Positions 20,332 to 28,993 of a DNA stretch of 64,000 nucleotides are shown here, in pieces. The notes beneath the pieces were generated by a model that saw only the letters and a list, made by a program, of their open reading frames with translations, made no database searches and was not told the DNA's origin. Every line of letters starts with the position of its first letter. Positions within the stretch are counted from its first letter, which is position 1. The stretch spans positions 3,720,001-3,784,000 of the forward strand of contig NZ_AP028669.1 in NCBI RefSeq assembly GCF_041154485.1, given 5' to 3'. The DNA comes from Variovorax sp. V93 (GTDB lineage Bacteria; Pseudomonadota; Gammaproteobacteria; Burkholderiales; Burkholderiaceae_C). The translations under genes and the position numbers were made by a program.

Positions 20332-21237
20332 TCAGCTCGCCCCGGCGCGCAAGGCCTCGCGATAGCGCCGGCTGCACGGCACCGTGCTGCCATCGTGCAT
20401 GTGCAGCCGGGCATCGCCCCCGTCGAGCGGCTCGATTTCCTTGATGCGGCCAAGATTGACCGCATGGCCTCGGTGCACGCGCACGAAATGGGCGGGGTCG
20501 AGCTGCGCCAGAAAATCGGTGAGCGTGGCGCGCAGAAGGTAGTCGTGGCCGTTGACGTGCAGGCCGACGTAGTTGCCTTCGGCCTGGAGCCAGTCGATGT
20601 CGCTCGCGGCAATGAGGAATTCGCGCCGCAGCTTGCGCACCAGGAAGCGCTCGGGGCGCGCGGGCGGCGCAACTGCCTGATGGGCTTCGGCGGGCTCGGC
20701 GGCCGCTGCTGCCGCCGCCTCGGGCGGGTCGAGCACGCGCGCCTCGCCCTGCAGCCGCAGCATGAACACACCGTAGGCCCAGATGCCGAACACCATCGAC
20801 AGGTAGGCGCGCACGTCCTTCAGGTATTCGTAGCCCCAGCGGCCGGTCCAGCCGGCGAAGTCGTAGCGCTCGCCGGCCGCCGCATAGACCATGGCGCGCA
20901 GCGCGAACATCGCCGCCACGTGCACCACGCTGAAAACGACGCTGGCCGCCAGGTGCCACCCCAGGTAGCGCAGCAGATGGGTGCGCGCCAGCGGCGACAG
21001 CCGGTGCTGGATGGCCACCACCGCCGGCACCAGTGCCAGCAGCACGAGGTGGCTCGACATCTCCCAGGTGACGATTTCCCACGCGGCGCGGGGCACGGCG
21101 CGGTCGCGCGCGTCGATCAGCGCCACGGTGGTGTTGAACACCGCCTGCAGCGCCATGAAGACGATCCAGAAGCCCACTTCCACGCGGCGGCGGATGGGTT
21201 CGTAGCGCTCGTACAGGTTCTTCCGGGAATCTGCCAT
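20332..21237 (-). CDS. membrane-bound LytTR-family transcriptional regulator
   Basis: This 301-residue one-component regulator has four predicted transmembrane helices in the N-terminal half (roughly residues 22-42, 55-75, 90-115 and 135-160), a low-complexity Ala/Pro/Glu linker, and a C-terminal LytTR DNA-binding domain (about 195-301) with ASDIDWLQAEGNYVGL and FVRVHRGHAVN. There is no receiver domain, so the membrane part is presumably the sensor. It is transcribed divergently from an acyltransferase gene with 130 bp between them, the usual layout for a regulator and its target. Ligand and DNA site are unknown. Confidence 0.88.
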   Translation of the reverse strand: MADSRKNLYERYEPIRRRVEVGFWIVFMALQAVFNTTVALIDARDRAVPRAAWEIVTWEMSSHLVLLALVPAVVAIQHRLSPLARTHLLRYLGWHLAASVVFSVVHVAAMFALRAMVYAAAGERYDFAGWTGRWGYEYLKDVRAYLSMVFGIWAYGVFMLRLQGEARVLDPPEAAAAAAAEPAEAHQAVAPPARPERFLVRKLRREFLIAASDIDWLQAEGNYVGLHVNGHDYLLRATLTDFLAQLDPAHFVRVHRGHAVNLGRIKEIEPLDGGDARLHMHDGSTVPCSRRYREALRAGAS

Positions 21238-21367
21238 GCCCGGGATTCTCGCGATCCGCGCTTCCCATGGGCGAATTTCGTCCCCGCAGGCCACCGCTCG
21301 TCACAAAAGGGCCGGGATCCGTCCCTTGTGCAGTCGGCGCGCGGCGGGTGGACGCAACCATCGACCG

Positions 21368-22609
21368 ATGAGCACAACCCCAGCCCCCCTGCCCGACCGC
21401 CGGCACGACATCGACGCGCTGCGCGCGCTGGCCTTCCTGCTGGTCATCCTGTACCACGTGGCGATGTACTACGTGGCCGACTGGCCCTGGCATCTCAAGA
21501 GCCCGCATGCGGCCGAATGGCTGCAGTGGCCGATGCGCATGCTCAACCTCTGGCGCATGGACCTGGTGTTCCTGGTCTCGGGGGTATCGCTGGGCTTCCT
21601 GAGCCGCCACCAGGGCACCTGGGGCCTGCTGCGCAGCCGAGGCGTGCGGCTGATGCTGCCGCTGGCCTTCGGCATGGCGGTGGTCGTGCCCTACCAGGCC
21701 TATGCGCAGGGCGTGGCCAGCGGCCTGGTGGCGCCAGGCTTCGGCGCCTTCCTGCTGCGCTATCTTTCGATGGGCGATCCGTGGCCGAAAGCGGCCTTCG
21801 ACGGCGCGGAGTTCGGCATCACCTGGAACCACCTCTGGTACCTGCCCTACCTGTTCAGCTACACGGCGCTCATCGCGCTGACGCTGCCGCTGTGGAAGTC
21901 GCCGGCCGGCCAATGGATGCGCCGCCGCTTCAACGGGCTGCGCGGCTGGAAGCTGCTGTTGCTGCCGGCGCTTCCGCTGCTGGCCTGGACGATGCTGCTG
22001 GCCCGGCACTTTCCGCCCACGCACAACCTGATCCGCGACTTTCACCTGCACAGCATCTACTTCACCGTGTTCCTGTACGGCTACTGGATGGGTGTGGACA
22101 CGGGCGTGTGGCGCGAACTGGAGCGCCTGCGGCGGGTGTCGCTGGCACTGGCTGCGGCGGCGATCGCCACCTTCATCGCGCTGAGGCTCGGCGCCAAGGG
22201 GCCGCCTTCCGGCGTGCTGATGGACAGCCTGCGCGTGCTCTACCTGTGGCTGGCGGTCGCCACCATCCTCGGCCACGGACACCGCCACCTGAACCGACCG
22301 TGGCCGTGGCTGCGCTGGGCCAACGAGTCGGTGTACCCGTGGTACGTGCTGCACCAGACGCTGATCATCGCGGGCATTGCGCTGCTGGCTCCGCTCGCGC
22401 TGGGGCCGGTGCTGGAGCCCACGCTGCTGGTCGTGCTGACCATCGTGGGCTGCTGGCTGCTCACCGACGGGCTGATCCGCCGCTTCAACTGGCTGCGGCC
22501 GCTGTTCGGGCTCAAGCGCCGGCGCGCCGGCGGCAGGGCCGCAGTCACTTCGCCGGCGGAGGTTCTTGCACCGGAACCAGGATGGCGCTCCCCGTCGCCA
22601 CGAGCTTGA
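21368..22609 (+). CDS. acyltransferase 3 family membrane protein (OpgC/MdoC-like)
   Basis: This 413-residue multi-pass membrane protein begins with the family signature DIDALRALAFLLVILYHVAM, including the conserved catalytic-site histidine, and carries about ten transmembrane helices. Acyltransferase-3 proteins add acetyl or succinyl groups to sugars of glucans, lipopolysaccharide or exopolysaccharide. The FLVSGVSLGF and YPWYVLHQTLI segments are typical of the glucan-modifying MdoC subgroup. The C-terminus ends in an Arg/Pro-rich tail, and the last 65 bp overlap the convergent thioesterase gene. The divergent LytTR regulator is probably its controller, by inference. Confidence 0.87.
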   Translation: MSTTPAPLPDRRHDIDALRALAFLLVILYHVAMYYVADWPWHLKSPHAAEWLQWPMRMLNLWRMDLVFLVSGVSLGFLSRHQGTWGLLRSRGVRLMLPLAFGMAVVVPYQAYAQGVASGLVAPGFGAFLLRYLSMGDPWPKAAFDGAEFGITWNHLWYLPYLFSYTALIALTLPLWKSPAGQWMRRRFNGLRGWKLLLLPALPLLAWTMLLARHFPPTHNLIRDFHLHSIYFTVFLYGYWMGVDTGVWRELERLRRVSLALAAAAIATFIALRLGAKGPPSGVLMDSLRVLYLWLAVATILGHGHRHLNRPWPWLRWANESVYPWYVLHQTLIIAGIALLAPLALGPVLEPTLLVVLTIVGCWLLTDGLIRRFNWLRPLFGLKRRRAGGRAAVTSPAEVLAPEPGWRSPSPRA

Positions 22610-22964
22610 GGCTGTCGCCATCGCCCTGGCCATAGAGTTCGGCGGTGGCGAACACCTGCTTGCGTCCGGCCTTCACCACCTTGCCGCGCGCAATGAAGGC
22701 ACGGCCCAGCGCGGGCGACAAACAGTTCACCGAGAAGTGCGAGGCCAGCACGCGGCCGGCCACCGTGGCGGCCGCGAAGCCGCAGGCCGTGTCGAGCATG
22801 GCGCCGATGAGCCCCGCATGCAGGAAGCCGGCGTACTGGCCCATGTCTTCCTCGCGCCATTGCATGCGCAGTTCGGCTTCGCCTTCGGCCGCGCGGGTGA
22901 CTTCGAAGCCGGCCCAGCGGTTGAAGGCGGCGGTCTTGTTGATAGCCTGGATGGTGTCGAGCAT
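22545..22964 (-). CDS. PaaI-family hotdog thioesterase
   Basis: This 139-residue hotdog-fold protein has the PaaI/YigI-type active-site segment FLHAGLIGAMLDTACGFAA, in which the His-Ala-Gly replaces the common HGG and the Asp is the likely catalytic base. Family members hydrolyse acyl- or aryl-CoA thioesters as homotetramers. AGAGGAGA upstream of ATG 22964 fixes the start; longer in-frame versions run through non-coding sequence. It overlaps the 3' end of the acyltransferase gene on the other strand by 65 bp, an unusually long convergent overlap. The physiological substrate is unknown. Confidence 0.88.
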   Translation of the reverse strand: MLDTIQAINKTAAFNRWAGFEVTRAAEGEAELRMQWREEDMGQYAGFLHAGLIGAMLDTACGFAAATVAGRVLASHFSVNCLSPALGRAFIARGKVVKAGRKQVFATAELYGQGDGDSLKLVATGSAILVPVQEPPPAK

Positions 22965-23184
22965 GGAAGGTCTCCTCTGGGCAGAAGTGCATCGGCGATG
23001 GGCACGGCCTACTTTATGAAGCGCAGCCGCCGCAGGTCGTCGCGCGTGCGACCGGCCGCGCCGCCGCGGTTGCATGGGCGACAGCAATGCCCGCGACGAA
23101 AAAATCCGCAATGACTTAACCCCGTTGGACGAGCCCGGCCGTATGAGTGGAGACAAGCCATCCATCCACTTCCGAAGGTTCTCC

Positions 23185-24807
23185 ATGCAAGCACCCTCCA
23201 CCGCCTTCCTTCTTCTCCGTGCCAGCTTCGCCGCCACCGCCTGGCTGGCGGCAAGCGCCGGCGCCCACGCGCAAGCCGCAGCCGACAACTCGCGCATCAC
23301 CCAGGTCAAGGTCTACCCCGGCAGCGCCACCGTGGAGCGCGTCGCGCGCATTGCGGCCGGCAGCCGGTCGGTCACCTTCGCCTGCCTGCCCGCGGGCCTC
23401 GACGTACAGAGCCTGCAGGTGTCGGCCGGCGCATCGGTGCGCGTGGGCGAGACCTCGGTGCTGAGCGAGGCGCGCGAACTGTCGCCCCGCTGCGCCACCA
23501 GCGCGCTCGATGGCCGCATCCGCGAACTCGAGGACCAGAAAGCCGCGCTGCAGGCCGAGAACGACGCGCTCGGCATGGTGACGGGCTACCTGAAAGGGCT
23601 CTCGGGCGGCAGCGGCGAATCGGCCCAGGGCGCCCGCACGCCGATCGATGCGCGCAACCTCGCCGCGATGGCCGAGGCGATGCGCCGCACCGGGCAGGAT
23701 TCGCTGCTCAAGCAGCACCAGATCCAGCGCAGGCAGGCCGACATCGACCGGCAGCTGAACCCGCTGCTGGCCGAACGCAAGCGCTCGCAAGGCCATGGCG
23801 CGCAGGTGATGGCCGTGACCGTGACGCTGGCCGCCAGCGCCGATGCCGACGTGAAGCTGAGCTACCAGGTCGCCGGCCCCGGCTGGACGCCCACTTACCG
23901 CGCGCTGCTCGACACCGCCACGAGCAAGGTGCGCATCGAGCGCCAGGCGCTGGTGGCGCAGGCCACGGGCGAAGACTGGCGCGGCGTGAAGCTGGTGCTC
24001 TCCACCGGCCAGCCGCGCCGCGAGACCGCGGGCCGCACGCCCAGCGCGTGGCGCATCGGCATCGAGCCGCCGCCGCGTGTCCAGGGGGGCATGCCCGCGA
24101 TGATGGCGGCGCCCGCGCCCGCCGCATCCGCCGACCGGCGCGCCATGGCCGAAGCCACGGAGCCTCTGTTCGACGTCAACGTGTTCGACAACAGCTTTGC
24201 CACCGAATTCGCGGTGCGCCAGAGCATCGACGTGCCCTCCAGCGGCCAGCGCGTGACGCTGGCACTGGGCCAGCACGAAGACACGGCCAAGCTCGCGGCC
24301 CGCACCAGCCCGCGCGTGGACGCCAGCGCCTTCCTGGTGGCCGAGCTTGCGCAGCCGGCAGGCGTCTGGCCGGCCGGTCCGCTGCAGCTCTACCGCGACG
24401 GCAACTTCGTCGGCAGCGGCCGCTGGAGCGCGCCGAGCGACGCCAGGCTCACGCTGTCCTTCGGCCGCGACGAACTCGTGCGCGTGCAGGCCGAGCCCGA
24501 GAACGACAGCCAGGGCACGGGAGGCTTTGCCGGCTCGCGCGCCGAGCGCAAGGTGCAGCGCGCCTACGTGGTGGAGAACCGCCACCGCACGCCGATCGCG
24601 GTGCAGGTGCTCGAGGCGGCTCCCGTTTCGGTCGACGAACAGGTGCGCGTGGCCGCGCAGTTCTCGCCGCAGCCCGCCGAGCTGGCCTGGAACAAGCAGC
24701 CTGGACTGGCCATGTGGCGCTTCGATCTGGATGCCGGCAAGACCGCGCGCGTCGCGGCCGACTACACCATCAGCTATCCGAAGGACGCGCGCCTGCAGAT
24801 GCGCTGA
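23185..24807 (+). CDS. DUF4139 (mucoidy-inhibitor MuiA-like) exported protein
   Basis: This 540-residue protein has a Sec signal peptide (residues 1-30, ending GAHAQA), an N-terminal DUF4140 domain (ITQVKVYPGSATVERVA), a coiled-coil (about 110-150, IRELEDQKAALQAENDALG), and a C-terminal DUF4139 domain. Members are periplasmic beta-rich proteins; the mucoidy-inhibitor label comes from weak family naming and no molecular role is established. GAAGG precedes the ATG at 23185. An upstream in-frame stretch from 23074 would add 37 polar residues before the signal peptide and was rejected. It is convergent with a Fur-family gene, 14 bp apart. Confidence 0.85.
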   Translation: MQAPSTAFLLLRASFAATAWLAASAGAHAQAAADNSRITQVKVYPGSATVERVARIAAGSRSVTFACLPAGLDVQSLQVSAGASVRVGETSVLSEARELSPRCATSALDGRIRELEDQKAALQAENDALGMVTGYLKGLSGGSGESAQGARTPIDARNLAAMAEAMRRTGQDSLLKQHQIQRRQADIDRQLNPLLAERKRSQGHGAQVMAVTVTLAASADADVKLSYQVAGPGWTPTYRALLDTATSKVRIERQALVAQATGEDWRGVKLVLSTGQPRRETAGRTPSAWRIGIEPPPRVQGGMPAMMAAPAPAASADRRAMAEATEPLFDVNVFDNSFATEFAVRQSIDVPSSGQRVTLALGQHEDTAKLAARTSPRVDASAFLVAELAQPAGVWPAGPLQLYRDGNFVGSGRWSAPSDARLTLSFGRDELVRVQAEPENDSQGTGGFAGSRAERKVQRAYVVENRHRTPIAVQVLEAAPVSVDEQVRVAAQFSPQPAELAWNKQPGLAMWRFDLDAGKTARVAADYTISYPKDARLQMR

Positions 24808-24821
24808 CCTGCCGCCGAGCG

Positions 24822-25271
24822 TCAGTGGGCCCTGGGCGTCCGCGCCTTGCGGGTGGCACCGGCGCAGGCCGCGCACACGCCATGCAGCGTCACTTCATGG
24901 CTCTTCACCTGGAAGCCCTTGGGCACGAGGTCGGTCATCGGCCCGGGGCAGGCATGCAGCATGAAGACCTGCCCACAGCTGCTGCAGTGAAAGTAGTGAT
25001 GGTGGTGGTCGGCCTCTTCGCCGTGATGGCGCGAATGGGGGTGCGCATCGGGCTTGCAGGCCACTTCGTAGCGCGCCGGTTCGCCCGGCAGCTCGACCTT
25101 GGCGATCTCGCCGTCGGCCAGCAGCATGGACACCTGGCGGTACACGGTGGAGAGGCTGATCTCGGGCACGATGGCACGGGCGCGCTCGAGGATTTCCGGC
25201 GCGGTCAGCACCAGGCCGGTGTCGCTGAAGGCCGAAAAGACAGCGTTGCGTTGGCGCGTGAGGCGTTGCAT
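24822..25271 (-). CDS. Fur-family metalloregulator with His-rich linker
   Basis: This 149-residue Fur-superfamily repressor has an N-terminal winged helix (LTRQRNAVFSAFSDTG; ISLSTVYRQV recognition helix) and a C-terminal dimerisation domain. Structural-zinc cysteines occur as HCSSC and CAAC. The region between the domains is strikingly His-rich (HPHSRHHGEEADHHHHYFHC), suggesting high-affinity metal binding. It could be a Zur- or PerR-type regulator, and the sequence alone does not decide. A separate, more typical Zur lies at 33439. No target box was recognised upstream. Confidence 0.88.
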   Translation of the reverse strand: MQRLTRQRNAVFSAFSDTGLVLTAPEILERARAIVPEISLSTVYRQVSMLLADGEIAKVELPGEPARYEVACKPDAHPHSRHHGEEADHHHHYFHCSSCGQVFMLHACPGPMTDLVPKGFQVKSHEVTLHGVCAACAGATRKARTPRAH

Positions 25272-25306
25272 GGCTCGATGATAGTGGGCGGGCGGCCTGC
25301 GGCTGG

Positions 25307-26278
25307 TCAGTCCGGCGGTGGCCCTTCGCCCTCGGCGGACTCGGCGGCCGGCTTGCGCTTCTTGCCGCGCGCCGCCTTCTTTGCTGCACGCTCCGCATCG
25401 GCACGCAGCCCCTCGGCGAGCCACTGCGCAAACTCCTCGGGCGTCTCGAGCGTGACGCGTCCGAGGTTGCCCGCGCGGAACTCGTGCATCACGATCTCGG
25501 CGGCCTTCTGCAGGTTGACGCGGCCCTTGCCCAGCAGCGCACCGCGCTTGCGGCCGATGGCGTCGAGCACCTCTTCGTCCTTCATGGCAGCGATGGCGGC
25601 GGCGTCGTGCTCGGCCAGCTTGAAGCGTTCGGTGAGGCCCGCCGCGTAATGCGCCTTCAGGTAGTTGAGCAGTTCGAGCGCCACCTCTTCCTCGTCGAAG
25701 GCATTGCGCCCCACGGCGCCGCTGGCCGCCAGGTTGTAGCCGCTCTTGGGCACCACGATGCGCGGCCACAGCATGCCGGGCGTGTCCCACAGGTAGAAAT
25801 CGTCGGCCAGCGTGATGCGCTGCTCGAGCTTGGTGATGCCGGCCTCGTCGCCGGTCTTGGCCTTGCGGCTGCCGGTGAGCGTGTTGATGAGCGTCGACTT
25901 GCCGACATTCGGAATGCCGCAGATCAGCACGCGCATCGGCTTGGCCATGCCGCCGCGGTTGGGCGAGAGCTCGTGGCAGGCGCGCACGATGGCCTGTGCG
26001 GGTGTGGTCAGGCTCGCATCGAGCGCAATGGCGCGCGTGGCCGGCAGCGCGTTGTAGTGCGCAAGCCAGAGCGCCGTGCGCGCGGGGTCGGCCAGGTCCT
26101 GCTTGTTGAGCACCTTGAGCGTGGGCCGGCCAGCCGTGAGTTCGGCCAGCATCGGGTTGGCGCTGGAGCCGGGCAGGCGCGCGTCGAGCAGCTCGATGAC
26201 CACGTCGATGTCCTTCACCCGCTCGGTGATGGCCTTCTGGGTCGTGTACATGTGCCCGGGGAACCACTGGATCGCCAT
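25307..26278 (-). CDS. ylqF: ribosome biogenesis GTPase YlqF/RbgA family
   Basis: This 323-residue circularly permuted GTPase is involved in large-subunit assembly. The motifs occur in permuted order: G4 NKQD at 58-61, then the P-loop GIPNVGKST at 121-129, then G3 DTPG at 165-168. The N-terminus MAIQWFPGHM is characteristic. The C-terminus is a basic Lys/Arg/Ala tail, likely RNA-binding, ending in acidic low complexity. It is 35 bp upstream of the Fur-family gene on the same strand. In gammaproteobacteria this protein is often missing, and its role in betaproteobacteria is assumed from Bacillus work. Confidence 0.93.
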   Translation of the reverse strand: MAIQWFPGHMYTTQKAITERVKDIDVVIELLDARLPGSSANPMLAELTAGRPTLKVLNKQDLADPARTALWLAHYNALPATRAIALDASLTTPAQAIVRACHELSPNRGGMAKPMRVLICGIPNVGKSTLINTLTGSRKAKTGDEAGITKLEQRITLADDFYLWDTPGMLWPRIVVPKSGYNLAASGAVGRNAFDEEEVALELLNYLKAHYAAGLTERFKLAEHDAAAIAAMKDEEVLDAIGRKRGALLGKGRVNLQKAAEIVMHEFRAGNLGRVTLETPEEFAQWLAEGLRADAERAAKKAARGKKRKPAAESAEGEGPPPD

Positions 26279-26369
26279 CGAGGGTGTTCTTTCTTTCGCT
26301 CTGTGGGGGAAGGTGCGGGCCTGAAGGCCGGGTGCGCATTGTGGACCGCGCTGTGCGGCAAATCACGCC

Positions 26370-26386
26370 GCTACGCTTTCTGTAGC
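26370..26386. repeat. short gctac/gtagc hairpin
   Basis: The sequence gctac-gctttct-gtagc forms a 5-bp stem with a 7-nt loop between the ylqF and BamE-like genes. A sibling, gctat-tgttttg-atagc, occurs at 32341. From memory, Comamonadaceae genomes carry many such short intergenic hairpins; the function is unknown. Confidence 0.4.
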
Positions 26387-26483
26387 TGCACGGGCCCATT
26401 TTGCCTGCGCCTGGGCGCACTGCGCCCTCTAGAATCCGCGCGCTGCATGCGCAGCCATTTTCAATAAGTACCGAGGGAAATCC

Positions 26484-27083
26484 ATGTTCAAGCGCCTTGC
26501 CGCTGCCGCCCTGCTGGCAGCCACCGTCGTTCCCGCGACCGTCGTCCACGCCCAGCGTCCCTCGCCGCCGCCGGGCCCGCTGGTCAGCGGCTACCTGTGC
26601 TGCAACATGCGCACCTACGGCAACTCGATCAGCGACATCAACTACGACGAGCAGGGCACCAGCATCGTGGCCGTGGGCACGCCGGCGCGCATCACGGGCT
26701 ACGACTTTCGCTGGTTCAACCTCGATCTCGCGGGCAAGCCCCAGCGCATCAAGAACGACTACAGCCGCAACATCACCCTGATCGACTTCGCGCAGCGCTA
26801 CGTGGTGACCGAAGACCCCAAGCTGAAGATGGCCGCCTTCCCGCCCGCCGTGCGCGACGCCATCGCCGCCGGAAAGGTGGCGCCCGGCATGACGCGCGAA
26901 CAGGTGCTGATGGCCATCGGCTACCCGGTGGCCAGCGAGAACCCCAGCCTCGATGCGCCCATCTGGCGCTACTGGCGCGACAGCTGGTCGGAGTACCAGG
27001 TGAGCTTCGACGACAAGGGCCTGGTCAAGACCGTGGTGGGCGACCCGGTGGCGCTCAGCCGCGTGCTCGCAGCAACACCTTAG
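26484..27083 (+). CDS. exported BamE/SmpA-like protein
   Basis: This 199-residue protein has a Sec signal peptide (MFKRLAAAALLAATVVPATV, cleavage near VHA-QR). Two adjacent cysteines occur in the mature part (GYLCCNMRTYG), which also carries a C-terminal segment with the BamE/SmpA pattern VAPGMTREQVLMAIGYP, followed by a Trp-rich strand (IWRYWRDSWSEYQV). BamE belongs to the outer-membrane beta-barrel assembly machine. This protein lacks a lipobox, so it is a paralogue with that fold and not BamE itself. GAGGG precedes the ATG. Its function is unknown. Confidence 0.78.
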   Translation: MFKRLAAAALLAATVVPATVVHAQRPSPPPGPLVSGYLCCNMRTYGNSISDINYDEQGTSIVAVGTPARITGYDFRWFNLDLAGKPQRIKNDYSRNITLIDFAQRYVVTEDPKLKMAAFPPAVRDAIAAGKVAPGMTREQVLMAIGYPVASENPSLDAPIWRYWRDSWSEYQVSFDDKGLVKTVVGDPVALSRVLAATP

Positions 27084-27228
27084 TTCGCGTGGGTGCGCGT
27101 GCCGGCGCGGCACACGCAATCTCCTGGAGGTTTTTGCATCGCGGAGGAGGTTCCGCCCCTATCATTTGACCGAGTGCGGCGCATGGACGCGCCGGTCGAA
27201 GCCGAACCTTTTTGATGGAGTTACCGCG

Positions 27229-27657
27229 ATGAAACCCGTCTCCGAACTGCTCAAGCGCCACGATTCCGCGGCCTGGCGCACCTCGCCCGACACCAGCGTG
27301 TTCGATGCGCTGGCCACGCTGGCGCGCTTCGAGGTGGGCGCGCTGATGGTGATGGACGGTGACAGGCTGGTGGGCTTCCTGTCCGAGCGCGACTACACCC
27401 GCAAGGTGGCGCTGCAAGGCAAGAACTCCAAGGAGATGAAGGTCCGCGAGATCATGACGCCCGACGTGATGACCGTGACCCCGCAGACCCGCACGCGCGC
27501 CTGCATGGCGCTGATGAGCCAGCGCAAGTTCCGCCACCTGCCGGTGGTCGATGGCACCAAGGTGGTGGGCATGATCTCCATCCAGGACCTGATGGACGAC
27601 ATCATTGCCGACCACGAGGCAACCATCGCGCAGCTCACGACCTATATCCAGAGCTGA
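27229..27657 (+). CDS. CBS-domain pair protein
   Basis: This 142-residue protein consists of two CBS domains (about residues 9-60 and 75-130; second one MTPDVMTVTPQTRTRACMALM), which together bind adenine nucleotides as a small Bateman module. The start follows TGGAG. There is no fused catalytic domain, so it is likely a regulatory or energy-sensing protein. Single Bateman proteins like this are widespread in betaproteobacteria. No partner is apparent: the next gene, a ribosome-hibernation homologue, has its own spacing of 99 bp. Confidence 0.9.
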   Translation: MKPVSELLKRHDSAAWRTSPDTSVFDALATLARFEVGALMVMDGDRLVGFLSERDYTRKVALQGKNSKEMKVREIMTPDVMTVTPQTRTRACMALMSQRKFRHLPVVDGTKVVGMISIQDLMDDIIADHEATIAQLTTYIQS

Positions 27658-27756
27658 ATCCCGCCCCGCTCCGGGGGTTGGGGAACATGCCTACGCGTAC
27701 CTGGGGCGTTTAGGGCGCACAGTAGAGGCTCGTTCATCCATCATCAGGGACAAGGC

Positions 27757-28116
27757 ATGCAGATCCAGGTCAACACGAGCAATGGTGTCAACAACAAGGA
27801 CGCGCTGGAGCGCTGGGCCGACGCCGAGATCAAACAGCAGCTGGGCCGCTTCGTCGACGACGTCACCCGCGTCGAAGTGCACCTGAGCGACGAGAACCAC
27901 GACAAGGCCGGCGCCGGAGACAAGTGCTGCGTAATGGAAGCACGCCTGGCCCACCATCAGCCACTGGCCGTCACCCAGCACGCCACCACCCTCGACGAGG
28001 CCTTCCGCGGCGCAGCCGACAAGCTCAAGCGCCTGCTCGACAACACGCTGGGCCGCCTGAACAACCACCGAGACCGCGATTCGATCCGCAAGGACACGGG
28101 CTTCATCGCGGAGTAG
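27757..28116 (+). CDS. HPF/RaiA-family ribosome-associated protein
   Basis: This 119-residue protein resembles the short hibernation factor/YfiA family that binds the decoding centre of stationary-phase ribosomes. The basic C-terminal helix (AADKLKRLLDNTLGRLNNHRDRDSIRK) and the beta strand RVEVHLSDEN fit, but the sequence is diverged from HPF and RaiA themselves. Two adjacent cysteines (DKCCVMEARL) are unusual for the family. The start is the ATG after aggGACAAGGC. Stress-induced expression would be expected. Confidence 0.8.
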   Translation: MQIQVNTSNGVNNKDALERWADAEIKQQLGRFVDDVTRVEVHLSDENHDKAGAGDKCCVMEARLAHHQPLAVTQHATTLDEAFRGAADKLKRLLDNTLGRLNNHRDRDSIRKDTGFIAE

Positions 28117-28125
28117 GCAACCGGG

Positions 28126-28572
28126 CTACCGCGCCTTTCGCCGGGGCGGCGGCGCGCGCGGCGCTTCGGCGGGCAGCAGGGGCGGCCGGTGGCCGCTTTG
28201 CATCCAGTCGTCGTAGAAATCGATCTTGCGCTCGACCAGCGACAGCGCCTGGTTCCAATCCGCAATGGTCTCGGCCACGCGCGCGCGGTGCGCGGCAAGC
28301 AGGTCGCGGCGCTGGCGCAGCGTGGCCTTGCCCTGCAGTGCCAGCGCGGTGTATTCGCGCATCCCGGCGATCGACATGCCGGTGCGGCGCAGCCGGTCCA
28401 TCAGGTCGAGCCAGCCGACGTGCAGCTCGCCGTACAGGCGCCGTCCGCCATCGTCGCGCACGACGCCCGGCACCAGGCCCTGCGTTTCGTACCAGCGGAT
28501 GGCGTGCACGGTGCGGCCGGTGCGCTGTGCCAGCTCCCCGATGTGAAAGGGCGCGCCGCCCTCAGCCGGCAT
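28126..28572 (-). CDS. MerR-family transcriptional regulator
   Basis: This 148-residue protein has a MerR helix-turn-helix (FHIGELAQRTGRTVHAIRWYE) and a dimerisation coiled-coil, and ends in a basic Arg/Pro-rich tail. The metal-binding cysteines of MerR, CueR and ZntR are absent, so it belongs to the multidrug/organic-sensor type. The start overlaps the end of the NTF2-like gene by 11 bp on the same strand, so the two are coupled and may share a promoter. The effector is unknown. Confidence 0.9.
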   Translation of the reverse strand: MPAEGGAPFHIGELAQRTGRTVHAIRWYETQGLVPGVVRDDGGRRLYGELHVGWLDLMDRLRRTGMSIAGMREYTALALQGKATLRQRRDLLAAHRARVAETIADWNQALSLVERKIDFYDDWMQSGHRPPLLPAEAPRAPPPRRKAR

Positions 28573-28993
28573 GGGCAGGAACCGCAGCCGGCGGCGCCTC
28601 GAGCGCCTGCTCGACCAGTGCGGTGTCGAAGTACTCGGTCAGCTCTTTCACCTTGCCTCCTTCGATGCGGTAGATGTAGCAGTAGCGGTTGTTGTAGCGC
28701 TTGCCGGCCCGGGTGGGCACGTCGCCGCTGAACAGCACCACCACGCGGTCGCCCTCGGCAATGATGCGCTCGGTCTTGCTCACGTAGGGCCCGGCAAACT
28801 GCGCGAACAGCGGCTTGAGCAGCTCTTCGCGGATGGCGGCCTTGCCCGCGTAGGTGCGCGACCACGGCGTGCTGCCTTGGAGCGTCCAGCGGGCGTCGTC
28901 GGCCAGGCTGTCGATGAAGAACTGGCCGTTGCCCTGGTCCAGCTCGGAATGGATGCGCTGCACCAGCGCCCTGCTGTCGTCTGTCGTGTTCAT
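28562..28993 (-). CDS. NTF2-like (SnoaL/ketosteroid-isomerase-type) protein
   Basis: This 143-residue protein has an alpha+beta cone fold of the NTF2 superfamily, recognisable from the helices LVQRIHSELDQGNGQFFIDSL and the beta sheet WTLQGSTPWSRTYAGK, RIIAEGDRVVVLFSGDV and CYIYRIEGGKVKELTEYFD. This fold binds small hydrophobic ligands or acts as an isomerase. It is upstream of, and overlaps, a MerR regulator by 11 bp, and it follows an SDR dehydrogenase gene on the same strand. Together they may form a small stress or catabolic unit. The substrate is unknown. Confidence 0.85.
   Translation of the reverse strand: MNTTDDSRALVQRIHSELDQGNGQFFIDSLADDARWTLQGSTPWSRTYAGKAAIREELLKPLFAQFAGPYVSKTERIIAEGDRVVVLFSGDVPTRAGKRYNNRYCYIYRIEGGKVKELTEYFDTALVEQALEAPPAAVPAHAG

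Noticed and set aside
18790..22635. A 1281-codon open frame on the plus strand
   Set aside because: It runs antisense through amtB and the LytTR gene and then off-frame through the acyltransferase gene, all of which have strong motifs in their own frames. The composition is not protein-like.
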